NCBI RefSeq assembly: GCF_000026945.1
Contig: NC_012866.1
Coordinates: 248,001 to 312,000 of the forward strand
Source of the DNA: Candida dubliniensis CD36
Lineage: Eukaryota > Ascomycota > Pichiomycetes > Serinales > Debaryomycetaceae
Direction of reading: 5' to 3'
Length of the DNA stretch: 64,000 bases
Part shown: piece after piece, positions 48,300 through 59,717 of the stretch
How positions within the stretch are numbered: the stretch's first letter is position 1
Layout: each line of letters begins with the position of its first letter
Position numbers and translations under genes: made by a program
Notes under the pieces: generated by a model
What the model saw: the letters and a program-made list of their open reading frames with translations, nothing else
Told to the model about the DNA's origin: nothing
The model's database searches: none

Positions 48300-49091
48300 A
48301 TGGATCCTATAGAAGAACAATCTCAAGAAATTGAAGTATTACAATCAATTTATCCTGATGAATTAACTATAATTGATAATACAAATTTCATAATTCGAAT
48401 AGATTTAGATACTCCATCTGAAAGAAATCATAGTTTGAATTTACATGTCAAATATCCTCCAAATTATCCAGAAGTAATTCCTCAATTATCTATAGAAATA
48501 GCTGAACCTACAAATGGTGATAACAACAGTGACTATTATGAAGACGAAGATGAAGAAGATGATGAAGAAGATAATGACGATGACGATATTAAATTAGCAT
48601 TAAATATGGCAGAAACCATTGAATTTGATTCTAAAATAGATCTTAATGATAAATTAATGAATAAATTATTAAAAGAAAGTGAATTAAATTTAGGTATACC
48701 AATGATTTTTAATTTAATTACTATACTTAAAGAAGAACTGGAAAATTTATTTAATGAAAAATTAATTTTAAAACAAAATCAATTTAATCAACAACAAAAA
48801 ATTAAAGAATTAAATGAACAAAAAAAATTTCATGGTATTAAAGTTACTGAAAAACTGTGGTTAAATTGGCGTAATAAATTTAGAAAAGAAATGAATTATG
48901 AATTATATGATAAACAAAGATTTGAAATTATGCATAAAGGAAAATTAACTGGGAAACAAATATTTGAAAAAGGTTTAGCTAATGATGAAACAGAAGAAAT
49001 TGAACAAGAAATTAAACAAGAAATTAAACAAGATAAAGATAAAAATAAAGATAAAGATAAAGATATTGTTGAAGGGATTAAAAGACTATAA
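48300..49091 (+). CDS. GIR2: RWD-domain protein Gir2
   Basis: Cytosolic RWD protein that binds the GTPase Rbg2 and Gcn1, and can limit Gcn2 activation by competing for Gcn1. The RWD domain begins EEQSQEIEVLQSIYPDEL and has the family YPPNYPEVIP motif (about 60-69). An acidic insert (DEDEEDDEEDNDDDD, about 83-98) interrupts it. The C-terminal region has KFHGIKVTEKLWLNWRNKF and KGKLTGKQIFEKGL, conserved in Gir2/RWDD1. Length 263 matches S. cerevisiae (265). Ends in a Lys/Asp repeat. Confidence 0.9.
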   Translation: MDPIEEQSQEIEVLQSIYPDELTIIDNTNFIIRIDLDTPSERNHSLNLHVKYPPNYPEVIPQLSIEIAEPTNGDNNSDYYEDEDEEDDEEDNDDDDIKLALNMAETIEFDSKIDLNDKLMNKLLKESELNLGIPMIFNLITILKEELENLFNEKLILKQNQFNQQQKIKELNEQKKFHGIKVTEKLWLNWRNKFRKEMNYELYDKQRFEIMHKGKLTGKQIFEKGLANDETEEIEQEIKQEIKQDKDKNKDKDKDIVEGIKRL

Positions 49092-49297
49092 TAATAGATA
49101 TTCATTTTTAGCATTATTTTATTGGAAAGATTAATATTTTAGATGAATTATCAATTCATCAAGAACTCATATATATATATATAAGATATAAGATATAAGA
49201 TTATAGATCAAATTGAAATTGAAATGATAATATATATATATTATATTGTTACAGGGAGATTATTATGAGACATGAATTTGATACACCCAACTCACAA

Positions 49298-49332
49298 AAT
49301 AATAATAATAATAATAGTAGTAGTAGTAGTAA

Positions 49333-49367
<35 letters not shown>
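49298..49367 (+). repeat. AAT/AGT trinucleotide array
   Basis: About seven AAT units pass into about fifteen AGT units with one AAT interruption. Confidence 0.85.
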
Positions 49368-50346
49368 TGGATAAGTCTAAGGTTTATTGAATTTACCCCA
49401 GAATCATTTTATTTCTGATTCAACTCCGAAAACAATCCAATTAAATTCAATCATAATAATAATAACAATGGGAGTTAATTGAAAGTAAGTTTATCGGATA
49501 TATAAAATATGTAATAAAAACACACACACTCACACAAACACATACACTACAAACATATTGGTACGGAAATAATTTTGTTTCAGGGCAAAAATTTCTTTTT
49601 TTTGGTATTCGGAGATAATAGAAATGGTTACGGCGATAATTCTTTAATAAACCCGCAAAATATCAATCCATGATTTATACATACATACTTACATACATAC
49701 ATACAACACGTTATAATGTTTGATAAACAAGTTAGACATCCATTCAGTTGTTTAAGATTATTGGAATTTCTTAAGAGATAGTTTCACATAATTTTGGCCC
49801 CCCCCCAAAAAAAAAAAAAAAAAAAATAATATAAGAATCAATAATAATAAGAATCAATAATAATAATATATGAGATTATACATTATATCAAATTTATAAA
49901 TCGATTTTGATTTTGATAACTTAAACCAACTTTATTTATTGATAATTTTTATGTGGTTTATAAATCAGTCAACACATTTGGAGAGCTTGGGGGGGGCATT
50001 TAAGATTCAAACGGTAATAAGAAAACTTCTTAATGGTAAATCTATTTCTATTGGAGCTTACACAAAAATAAAAGATCAAGTACATCATCATCATCATCAT
50101 CATCAACATCATCATTATTGTTATTGTTATTCTTAAATCTAGATGTAGTTTTAATGAATAATTGACATTTCAAGAAAAATAAACCATATAATTTGGGGTA
50201 AAAAATCTTGTTAAATTCTTGACTCTTTTTTTTTTTTTTTTTGTCTACTTTGAACATAACTCTCTATACCAATATAAATAATTTTTTTATGAATTTGAAG
50301 AGATTAAAAGTACTTGTGTGATTACTAAATGGTCTGTTGTAATGTA

Positions 50347-50402
50347 GTTTAATAGTTTAATAGTTGGTTGGTTGGTTGGTTTTCATCCATCCATCCATCC
50401 AG
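50347..50402 (+). repeat. TTTAATAG, GGTT and CATC arrays
   Basis: A compound block of TTTAATAG duplicates, four GGTT units and four CATC units. Confidence 0.75.
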
Positions 50403-50507
50403 ACAGATAGACAAATCTCTTATAACTCCCCCCCCCCATAACTTTGTTGTTGTTGTTGCTTGTCAAAATCATCACATTACCAAGAATTTTCCCATCGTAA
50501 ATGCAAG

Positions 50508-50536
50508 TTGAATTGAATTGAATTGAATTGAATTGA
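50508..50536 (+). repeat. TTGAA pentamer array
   Basis: About five AATTG units. Confidence 0.8.
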
Positions 50537-52093
50537 CGTACTGGAGGAATCGTCATCAAAATTAATTCATTATTCAGCCACTCCTCCTCCTCCTCCTCCT
50601 TCTCCTCCCTACTTCTTCCCCAACCAACCAACCAACCCACACACATAGACAATCTAATTTATCTTAAGTGATATAGTTTTTTTTTTTTTTTTTTGACACG
50701 TTAATATGACCATTACAGATAGGATGAAGTTGCTAAACTTCTTGTTCATAAAAAAAAAAATTCTTGGTATTTCTTACTCGTCGTTTCTCCCTTTATCGTA
50801 TCAATGTACCAATGTACCAAGACAAGACAAGAAATTAAATTAAATTAATGATATAGGGGAGAGAGGGAGAGGGAGAGGGAGAGAGAAATCAAGGATTGTT
50901 GTGGCTATGTCAATTAGAGATTAGGTTAATCTTTTCGTTTACAAAAAATAAGCACCCAATGCAAAATGACTATAGGTCTGGTTATGTAGTTATTCGTTTC
51001 GGATGTTGTTGTTGTTTTTTTTTTTTTTGTTCCCCAGTTGTTGTTGTTGTTGTTGTTGTAATATCAACCTCTCCTCCTCCTCCTCCTCCTCCTCCTTCCC
51101 AAAAGAAGTAACTATAAAAACAACAACAAACCTTCTATAACATAAAACAAATATTCTTGTATAGACATCTATATACACATATATACACACTGATACATAC
51201 ACACTGTCTGTCTGTCTATCTGTCTCTCATAATAATAATAATAATAATAATATATATATATATTATTAGTACTTGGAGAGGAAGAATATTCTATTGGAGT
51301 GATAATCCTAAATCTTAATTTTTAATTTTTAATTTCCGAATTTTCAAATTCCGAATTTCCGAATTTCAAACTCCCACTTCTACCTCTCTCTCCAAGCCCC
51401 AAGTACTAATAATACTAATAATACTAATAATAATAAAATATATTTCTCGGTCCGGCTGTTGAATTACCGATCCATCCATCCATCCCCATGTCTATCTCTT
51501 CATTCATAGTTAATTAACAATAACAATAACAATATACATAGGACCGAAAGAAAAAAAAAAAATATTTCTTTTTTTATCCGAAGAGAATAATAACATCTCG
51601 GATTTTATTTCCTTATTCTTGTTGTTGTTGTTGTTGTTGTTGTTATTATCACAATTTTTAATTTCCAATTTACATCCCCATTCCATTCCATTCCATTCCC
51701 ACCACCACCACCTCCACCAACACCAGCCCCCACATGTTTACATTTCAACCCACACTACACTCTTTTTCCTCTTCTTCTTGTGCTTCATTCTAATAGTAAA
51801 TTTACAAAAAAAAAAAAAAAAAAAAATGAAAAATGAAAATTGAAAACTGAAATTGAAAAAAATGAAAAATGAAAACGTATTAATTGTATAAAATTCTATA
51901 AAACATTATGGAAATGAATGAAAGAAATAAAAAAAAAATAAAAGAAAGAAAGGAATTGAAATAATAAAATAAAATAAAATAAAATAATTTGGAATAAATA
52001 AATAAATGAATAAATGAATGAATAAATAAGTATTACTAATAATTGGTGAAAAACATTAATCATCAGTTAGGTATCATCAGTAAGTCATAAGTC

Positions 52094-52189
52094 GTAATCA
52101 TAATCATAATCGTAAACATAATCATAAACATAAACATAAACATAAACATAAACATATCATTTTCATATTCATATTCATAGTCATATTCA
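52094..52189 (+). repeat. CATAAT/CATAAA/CATATT hexamer field
   Basis: About fifteen degenerate hexamers immediately 3' of the ECM13-like gene. Confidence 0.8.
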
Positions 52190-52213
52190 TATTAATGTCA
52201 TGTCAATTTCTTT

Positions 52214-53269
52214 TTAAAAAAATTGATCTAAAGAAATATTTTGATTCTTATAAAAACTTTGAAGATTAAGATTAACATTAAGATTAACATTAAGATTAAC
52301 ATTATTAGATTTCTTCCAATCTATAGTAATTTGATCTAATTTATTATTATTAGTTTGACCATTTTTATGTAACAATAACAATTCTTCTTCTTCTTCTTGT
52401 TGTTGTGGAATTTGTTGTTGTTGTTGTTGTTTCTTTTCTTCTTCGACTTCTTGTTGTTCATCAATTGTATGTAATGAAGTTATAGTAATTGGTGTTGAAT
52501 TATAACGTACAATTGTTGATGGTGATGATAATGATTCTGGTGTAGATTCTGAAGTTTGTGATGATGATGATGATGTTGATGATGTTGATTTTATTGATAA
52601 ACTTTTAAAACTTCTAGGAATAGTAGCTTCTATGGCAATATTATTTTCTTCAATGATTTCATCAGAATCAGAATAAATATAATAATCATCAGAATCAGAA
52701 TCTGATGATGATGATAAAGAAGAATTAGAATTAGAATAAACTGATGAAGTTTCCGATAAGTTATCATCTTCATTTTCTTGATTTTCTTCATCTTCTTGAT
52801 CTTCTTCATAGTAAACACCTTTAATAGCAGCTAATTCATCTTGTTCCATAACAATAGAATCTTCATAATCTTCAAGATCTTCAAGATCTTCATCCTCATA
52901 AAAGTAATCATCTTCTTCTTCCTCTTCTTCTTCTTCTTCATCAGATGAATCACTATCAATTTCATATTCAGTAATTGAAGTTTTATAAGCTTGTCTAATT
53001 GGAGTAGGAGCAAATTGAACAATTACTGAAGATTCATGGGAATTTTTATTATAAGAAGATGAACTCAATTTTCCAGTACTTGTAGTTGTAGTTGTTCTTT
53101 TTTTAGTTTCATCACTAATATAATCCATAATATTATCCAACATATTAGCTTGAACTACTAAATTTCTTAAAGAAGATTTAGGTGATTGAGCTTCTCTAGT
53201 TAATTTAGATCTAACTTTACTAGCTAATATATATGTTTGAGCAAAAGACATTTGAGGTTGCAGTGACAT
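52214..53269 (-). CDS. Low-complexity protein with Ecm13/YJR115W-like N terminus
   Basis: 351 residues. The only non-repetitive part is residues 7-58: MSFAQTYILASKVRSKLTRE, then SLRNLVVQANMLDNIMDYI, two helices resembling the short conserved region of the fungal Ecm13/YJR115W family, whose biochemical role is unknown. A short IVQFAPTPIRQAYKTSITEYE block follows near 84-104. The rest is Glu/Asp, Ser, Gln and Glu runs and a 12-bp repeat encoding NVNL units near the C terminus. M7 is a possible alternative start. Its upstream region is a 6 kb ORF-free stretch, unusually long for a yeast gene. Family assignment is from recollection of the motif, so tentative. Confidence 0.5.
   Translation of the reverse strand: MSLQPQMSFAQTYILASKVRSKLTREAQSPKSSLRNLVVQANMLDNIMDYISDETKKRTTTTTSTGKLSSSSYNKNSHESSVIVQFAPTPIRQAYKTSITEYEIDSDSSDEEEEEEEEEDDYFYEDEDLEDLEDYEDSIVMEQDELAAIKGVYYEEDQEDEENQENEDDNLSETSSVYSNSNSSLSSSSDSDSDDYYIYSDSDEIIEENNIAIEATIPRSFKSLSIKSTSSTSSSSSQTSESTPESLSSPSTIVRYNSTPITITSLHTIDEQQEVEEEKKQQQQQQIPQQQEEEEELLLLHKNGQTNNNKLDQITIDWKKSNNVNLNVNLNVNLNLQSFYKNQNISLDQFF
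52264..52304 (-). repeat. 12-bp coding repeat (NVNL units)
   Basis: Three tandem 12-bp units in frame encode repeated Asn-Val-Asn-Leu near the C terminus of the ECM13-like protein. Confidence 0.8.
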
Positions 53270-54397
53270 AATTGCAGGAAATGTGATAATAATAGTAGTA
53301 GTAATGAAGTCAATGTGAGTAGGGAAGGAAGGAAGGAAGTTATAGTTGTTGTTATAAGAATGAAATAAATTATTTTAAAAAATAAGAAATTGAAAGGAAT
53401 TTAATCAATTATTTATATTTATATTTATGACAACAAATTATTTAGTTGTTTAGTTGTTTAGTTGTGTGTGGGTGAGTAATATCGGCTGTAAGTTTAAAAG
53501 CAGCAAACAAAAATAAACGGACGGATCTAGACTGCCAAATTATTTCTTCTTCTTCTTCTTCTAAAAAGAAAGAAGAAAAAAAAAAAAAAGAACTCATTAT
53601 ATGCATAATGGGTTAAATTAATATTGAGTAATATCCGTCCGTGTGTGTGTGTGTGTGCACGGATATTAGACCACTGGGTGGCCACTGACTTTGACTTTGA
53701 CTGACTAATCCAATTCCAATTATTAATCAATCAACTTCTTCTTCTTCTTCTTTTAGTACTCTAAAGTATCATTATATCCGAATTAATTCTTTCCCTATAT
53801 TTACACCTTTAATATTTTGACTACCACCCCCCCGAGTGATTTTTCATTCATCATCACCACAACCCCTACTACTACTACCACTACTACCATTTCTAATATT
53901 TTGATTTTGGTTTTGGTTTTGGTTTTGGTTTATTTCTTTGTTTCTTTGTTTCTTTGTTTTAATAATAGAAAAGAAACATCCAATTCAATCATATGATTGT
54001 TTATTGTTAATCGTCTTATTGTTAATTCTAAAAAACTACGAGTTTAATTCTTAATATAAGAACTTCTAATCTTTCTTTGCTTACTTACTTACTTACTTGC
54101 TTATTTACTTACTTGCAGACCTAAAACAAAAATGGTTAATCAACGGTTTCCGCGGTATTACATATACTTAACTATATCTTGTTTATTTTTTCCTTTCTTT
54201 TTTTTTTTCACTTCTTTGTTTATTCTTTTGATTTTGACAGCAGCAAAATAGCAATTAATTAATTAATTAATCATCATATTATCTTTTTATCTGTTGGATA
54301 TGCATAATCAAACATTAAGAAAAATTTATAAAGATTGTAAGTCATATTTCCATCCCATCTTATCCCATCTTATCCCATCTTATCTTTATCCTTCACA

Positions 54398-54429
54398 CCC
54401 CCCCCATCCCCCCCATCCCCCCTTCCCCC
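54398..54429 (-). repeat. C-run block, quadruplex pattern on minus strand
   Basis: C-runs of 8, 7, 6 and 5 separated by AT, AT and TT, a near-ideal i-motif/G-quadruplex sequence. Confidence 0.75.
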
Positions 54430-55669
54430 GCTTAAACTTCTAACAATATAATAATAAACAATTTGATTGATTAAGTCGTATGATATGGTTTGTTTCCCCC
54501 TCCTCCCTCCCCATTAAACCTTAAAATTCAATATTCAATATTCTTACTTGCTTTTTGTATAGAGAGAGAGAGAAAATAGACGGAATAGACAACAAGACCT
54601 AAAAATTAAAAATTAAAAATTAAAAATCCAATCAGCGTCAACTTTAAGGTTAGAAGTTTTATGACAGGTGATTAGGTGAAAATTTATTTATTTGTACATT
54701 GTTCCACAAGATCAATTTTATATATATATATATGTGTGGGTGTGGATGTTGGTGTATGTATAACCGAATATCCGTAAACTCGCAAAACCTTCTTTTTTTT
54801 TTTTTTCTCTACTGGTAGTAGTAGTAGTAGTAGTAGCGGTGGTGGTGCTCGTTTTCGGTTTTCGGTTTTCGGTTCCTGATTTCGCATTAAATTATTTATG
54901 GGCTGCTGGGAACAACCAAGAAAGCAAGAAGGAAAAAACTGACGCGGATCGTTATTTTCTTCCCGCGATTAATTTTTACGTGCTTTACGTGATTATTTTC
55001 TTTCGTCTAACGTATCCATCACGTAGTTCATAAATCCCTTCCTATTCTCTCTTTCTCTTTCTCTCTCTCTATTGCTAGAGATTTAATAAAACTCATCAAT
55101 AAACGATAAAGAACATAAACCAAATATATGTTTTCCTTTATTCTTGTGGTTGTTTGCTCAGCAATCAGTTTATCCATCGTAACCATAAATTTATAGATCG
55201 TGACGTCAATATAAACGAAATTAGGCTTGAACAACAACTACCACTACTACTACTAATACAATCATTATATTAATCGGATATATACCAAAATTTTTTAGAT
55301 ATTATTTTGATTGCTGTTATTGGTTTTTGGTTAGGCTATAATAATCGTTTTCAATTTTTTTTTTTTGTTTTTTTTCGCAATCAATCAATCAATCAATCAA
55401 AAAATAAAAAAAAATATCAAAACCCTTTTATTTCAATCTTGCTTTTAGACATATTATAATTAATAACAACAACAATAACAACAAGAAAGAAAGAAATATA
55501 TATATCTATCTACATTATTATTATTACATCATATATTCTATATTCTTTTCATAGCAATAATTGATCAATTATTAGTAATTTTACATACATAATTATGTTG
55601 GTTTAGTTTAGTTTAGTAATAATTAATTAATTGGTTTAATTCTTTATTAATCAATCAATCAAAAATCAA

Positions 55670-55706
55670 AAATCAAATCAAATCAAATCAAATCAAATCA
55701 AATCAA
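55670..55706 (+). repeat. AATCA pentamer array
   Basis: About seven AATCA units following AAAATC units. Confidence 0.8.
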
Positions 55707-55914
55707 TCAGATGATTATTATTATTATTTTTATTATCTTCTTCTACTTCTTCTTCTTCTTCTTCGTAGTGGTTTTTTGATACCCTTTGGAAAAATATTTC
55801 TACAATAGGTCCAACCATACATGTGCATGTATATGTGTGTATGTATGTGTGTTTAAACTTTAGTAGTTATCAGTTATCAGATGTTTTTTTTCCATTTTTT
55901 TACATATTTGCTTT

Positions 55915-55945
55915 CCCACCACCCACCCCCATCCCCCCTCCCCCC
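55915..55945 (-). repeat. C-run block, quadruplex pattern on minus strand
   Basis: Five C-runs (3, 3, 5, 6, 6) with loops of 4, 1, 2 and 1 nt. Confidence 0.75.
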
Positions 55946-56600
55946 TCCTCCTTCTGCCTCTCTGTTTTCTTCTATAAATCATATGATTCTAGTACCATCT
56001 ATAAATTATAAACAACAATTATTCATCATTATTTAATCTATTTTGAATAAATCCATTTATTAAAGCAATTGTTGATAGTTCTTTTTTTTTTTTTTCCCAC
56101 ATAATTGAATTAGAATAGAATAGAATAGAATAGAAGAGGGTTTATTATTATTATAGTTTGCTCATTGTTGCTCATTGTTGCTTATTGTTGCTTATTGTTC
56201 AATGTTTTCTTTTTTTTTTTTTTTGGGTCAAATTTCCGATGACTAATGGCACAGCACGGATATACACACAAACATAAACATAAACACAACAGAATAAACG
56301 GTAATATTCCAAATCAAGTAAATGTCGGTACTCTAAAAAAAAAGAAAAAAAAAAAACGGTATACTCTCTAAGTTTAGCCGTATATGAATCTTATTTCCTT
56401 CCTTGTTTTTACTAATTGCTTTTTCAATTATTTTTTTTTTTTATTTTATGTTTAATATTATGTTTAATATTATGACTCACAATTAATATTTGATAAATTG
56501 ATTTTGTTCGGTTACATTACTTTTTGATCTTTGATAATTTGGTAAGTATATCTTTATGCTTGCGGGGTTATGTAATAACAGTGGGAATTCTCATTGCTAT

Positions 56601-56672
56601 GTATATATGTATATATGTGTTTGTGTGTGTTTGTGTGTGTGTGTTTTGTGTGTGTTTGTGTTTTGTGTGTTT
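56601..56672 (+). repeat. GTATAT/GT-rich microsatellite
   Basis: GTATATAT units pass into TTTGTGTG and TTTTGTGTG units, an alternating purine-pyrimidine tract of about 70 bp. Confidence 0.8.
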
Positions 56673-57445
56673 AAAATAAATCTGCAAACCAAAACTCTCT
56701 TCTAGAATTTTACTTGGTAAGTTATATGTAATTAATCATTTTATATAGCCGTTCCACACCCCCCCCCCACTTCCTCTCTTTTCCCTCCTTTCAATTAATA
56801 TATACTTAAATAGATTTGATTTTGATTGCTTAGTATTGGTGGTGTTGTTGGGGGTCCACAATTTGATTCTAGAAACGCTCAAATTTCTTTACCAAAAAAA
56901 AAAAACACAAAGAAATAGAAAAAGCAATTTTTGATCTCCTCCTCCTCCTCCAACAACACCAACAACAACAACAGCAACAACAGCAATCATATATATTCAA
57001 TCTTTTATCTTAAATTGGTCTCTTAGTCTCTTGATTTGACATAAATTTCATTTACACACATATACCTCTATACAATTTTTAAAATTTCTATTGTTGAATT
57101 AGCCCTCTTATGAATAAATTTTGCTCTGCTTGACATGATTACTCCCATTAACTTAATTGTAATTTTACAATTAGGGTTTGGACTACTTATTCAAACTATA
57201 TTCCCTTACATATTCCCGATTTTTCAAGTTGGGTGGAGGGTGGAGGGAGGAGGAGGAGGGAGGAGGGGAGCACCACCCTTTCACATATCCCATATATTAT
57301 GTATATAATTCACAAAATAGACATCAACTATAAGAAATTCCTAATTTATAGACTTAAACTTCAGTATTTATTGGTTTATTACCCTTTTTCTTTTTTTTTT
57401 TTTTTTCTTTTCTTTATGTGGCGGTGAAAATACTGCTCTGCTTCT

Positions 57446-57469
57446 CCCCTCCCTCTCTCCCTCCCTCCC
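57446..57469 (-). repeat. C-run block, quadruplex pattern on minus strand
   Basis: C-runs of 4, 3, 3, 3 and 3 with loops of 1, 5, 1 and 1 nt, a pure pyrimidine tract. Confidence 0.65.
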
Positions 57470-58483
57470 TCCTGAGTTTGTTTCTCGGATTTAATGATTA
57501 TAAATATCTCCGAATTCCGGTTTTCAATTCTTTCGTTGATTGACAGTTTTCTTCTTCTTCTTCGGAGATAAAATTGACTATTCTTGTCTGCCTCCTGCTG
57601 CCTGCTGTTGCTGCTGCTGCTGTATAAAAGTTTCTTCTTTCTGGTTCGGTAACAATAGATCATTATTATTGTATACCTACATTCTTGTTGAAACGTTTTA
57701 AAAGTTGTAGAATAAAGATATCTTTATGTATTTATACTAAAAATACCATGAGTTATTTTCTCTATCTTGTCATTGATCATAGAAGTTAGACCTCCGTATT
57801 TTGAATTCAGGTTTTTCATCAGATATATTATAATATATTTAATCCCTCATAAGTTTGCTTTCCTTCCCCCCCCCCGTCTCATCCTCTAATATATATATAT
57901 ATATTAGATATATATATATAGTTTCCATTTTTTTTATTTGAAACATAAATATTCGTGTGACCAGTGATTGTAAGGCATCCGAAGGGGCGGTGGGGGTGGC
58001 TTTTTTTTTTTTTGTTTGTTTGTTTGTTTGTTTATTACATACCAATAAAAGCTAGTTCCATTCCGAGGATTTTCCCTTCTTGAAATAAGGTTGTTTTTTT
58101 TCTTGCGGAAATAACTTTCCCCCCCTGGTTCATAACGCTTCTTTTATGGATTCTTGTGGGGTCAGGGTCAAAGAAAAGTTGGTTAAGAATGACCACTTAC
58201 CTACCTTGAACGTAAATGTCGAATAAAAAAAAAAAAAAAATGGCAACAATAATTCTTAACGGTTATGTATATGGATAGGAACAATGGAGATACTAGTTCA
58301 TTGTATTTGTTATATTACCGACCCGATGATGATGATGATAATAACATCAACATCATCAACATCATCATCACTGGAACAAAAAAATTCCCCCCCACCCCCT
58401 CGATGTATTACTAACCTAAAATAGTTTTGTCCTTATTTCATATGTTTTAAAATTCATGAAGTTCCTTCTTATATCCTTTTTGG

Positions 58484-58489
58484 CACGTG
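58484..58489. promoter_or_regulatory. CACGTG, candidate Cbf1 site upstream of BOL3
   Basis: On the minus strand it reads GTCACGTG, a full match to the Cbf1 consensus RTCACRTG. It lies about 780 bp before BOL3. Confidence 0.35.
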
Positions 58490-59264
58490 ACTGTGTCGTG
58501 TTTTGATTTGATAGAAAGATAACCTATTAATAGATAAAAGATGTATCTAAATGATAAAAAAAGTATTGATTGATTCTAAAAAGAAAAGCCAATATAAAAA
58601 AATATAAAAATGTAGAGAAAGTGTAAGGTTTTATATAGTGTGAATTTAGTTGATAACTTTGCAACCAATTCTGAACACGTATAATTGATAATAATTGGGA
58701 TAATTAACACATTTTAAGAATGTGTGAAATATGACAAAATATGCAGGATCGTCATTCATTAGCTAAACTGTCTTTTCAATATCCATGTTCCATTGCCTTT
58801 GTTTGTTTGTTTGTTTTTTAATACCACTTTTGATTGACTCTTTTGTTAGTTTATCAAAAAATTATTTCTAATATCTATTTTGTGATTGCCCTACTCAAAC
58901 CAGGTTTAACAAAACTATGGGAAACCACTATTATTTGGCTTTTATGAAACAACATCCATTGTTCAATCAACAAACTTAACAAAGTGAGGAGAAAGAAGGG
59001 GAAGAAAGGGGGGAGGGAAGGGGCCTTAACATATTGCATTAAGTGCTAATTTCTATTCGCAACATGTTTTTTCTTTGAAGATTGTCAATACACGACATTT
59101 TATTTGTCAGCTGGGGCAAAAAAAAAAAAAAAAAAAAAATTTCAATTGATTTCAGCAGAATTTACTTATCCTATTGAATCGATGAGGAGATAATATATCA
59201 TCTTCATTTAATTATTAATTTATCGTTTATCGTTTATCTATTCAATTTTTGTTATCACCACATC

Positions 59265-59651
59265 ATGTTTAGAAATAATATAAATATAATAAGAAATATT
59301 CGTTTGAGTAATGGTAATATATACAAATATAACAATAAATCATCTTTTTGGTGGAATCGTACCTATTCAACAACAACTCCTCCTCCTCCTCAAGAACAAT
59401 CACAATCAGAATCAATGGATGAATATGAATTGAAAATTTATAATATTTTACAACAAGAATTGAATCCAATAAATTTAAAAATTAAAGATGTATCAGGAGG
59501 TTGTGGTTCAATGTTTTCAATATTTATTGAAAGTGAAAAATTTAAAGGATTAACTATGATTAAACAACATCGATTAGTTAATGAAATATTAAAAGATGAA
59601 ATTAAAAAATGGCATGGATTACAATTACGTACCAAAAAAGTAAACATGTAA
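59265..59651 (+). CDS. BOL3: Mitochondrial BolA-like protein Bol3
   Basis: BolA-fold protein that acts late in iron-sulfur cluster transfer, with Nfu1, to mitochondrial client enzymes. The N terminus ([18 protein letters not shown]) is Arg/Asn-rich without acids, a likely presequence. The BolA domain spans about 50-125: [39 protein letters not shown], and the signature [22 protein letters not shown] with the conserved His. The CG of GGCGSMF holds the conserved cysteine of this subfamily. 128 residues against 118 in S. cerevisiae. Convergent with PRT1, 66 bp apart. Confidence 0.93.
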   Translation: MFRNNINIIRNIRLSNGNIYKYNNKSSFWWNRTYSTTTPPPPQEQSQSESMDEYELKIYNILQQELNPINLKIKDVSGGCGSMFSIFIESEKFKGLTMIKQHRLVNEILKDEIKKWHGLQLRTKKVNM

Positions 59652-59717
59652 ATAATAATATAAAATATATAATATATAATATATAATATTATAAAACTAT
59701 CACTACTACTACTACCA

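Larger units (their letters stand above)
49092..52213. other. 3.1 kb ORF-poor, repeat-rich region between convergent genes
   Basis: No supported gene although both flanking genes point inward, so this is not an obvious promoter. Contains an AAT/AGT array, ACAT repeats (about 49679-49704), C- and A-runs (49798-49826), CATCAT and GGTT/CATC arrays, TCC arrays (about 50579-50610 and 51070-51100), GTT arrays and a CATAAA field next to the right-hand gene. Confidence 0.55.
53270..59264. other. 6.0 kb ORF-free intergenic region
   Basis: Divergent flanks (ECM13-like left, BOL3 right). No supported gene. Notable contents: CTTACTTA repeats (about 54078-54116), C-run blocks at 54398-54429 and 55915-55945, GT-rich 56601-56672, TGACTCA at 56473-56479, opposing G-rich and C-rich tracts at 57231-57268 and 57446-57469, a TA run (57890-57920), GTTT repeats, and a CACGTG site at 58484-58489. 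Confidence 0.65.

Noticed and set aside
36300..51240. Tandem repeats as CRISPR-like arrays
   Set aside because: They are simple microsatellites without spacers, in a eukaryotic genome.
58409..58415. TACTAAC suggesting a BOL3 leader intron
   Set aside because: The nearest AG is 9 nt away and no convincing GTATGT donor is found at a sensible distance.
53270..59264. Centromere call for the ORF-free region
   Set aside because: Size fits, but no flanking inverted repeats are evident and Candida centromeres have no motif to confirm. Left as a question only.
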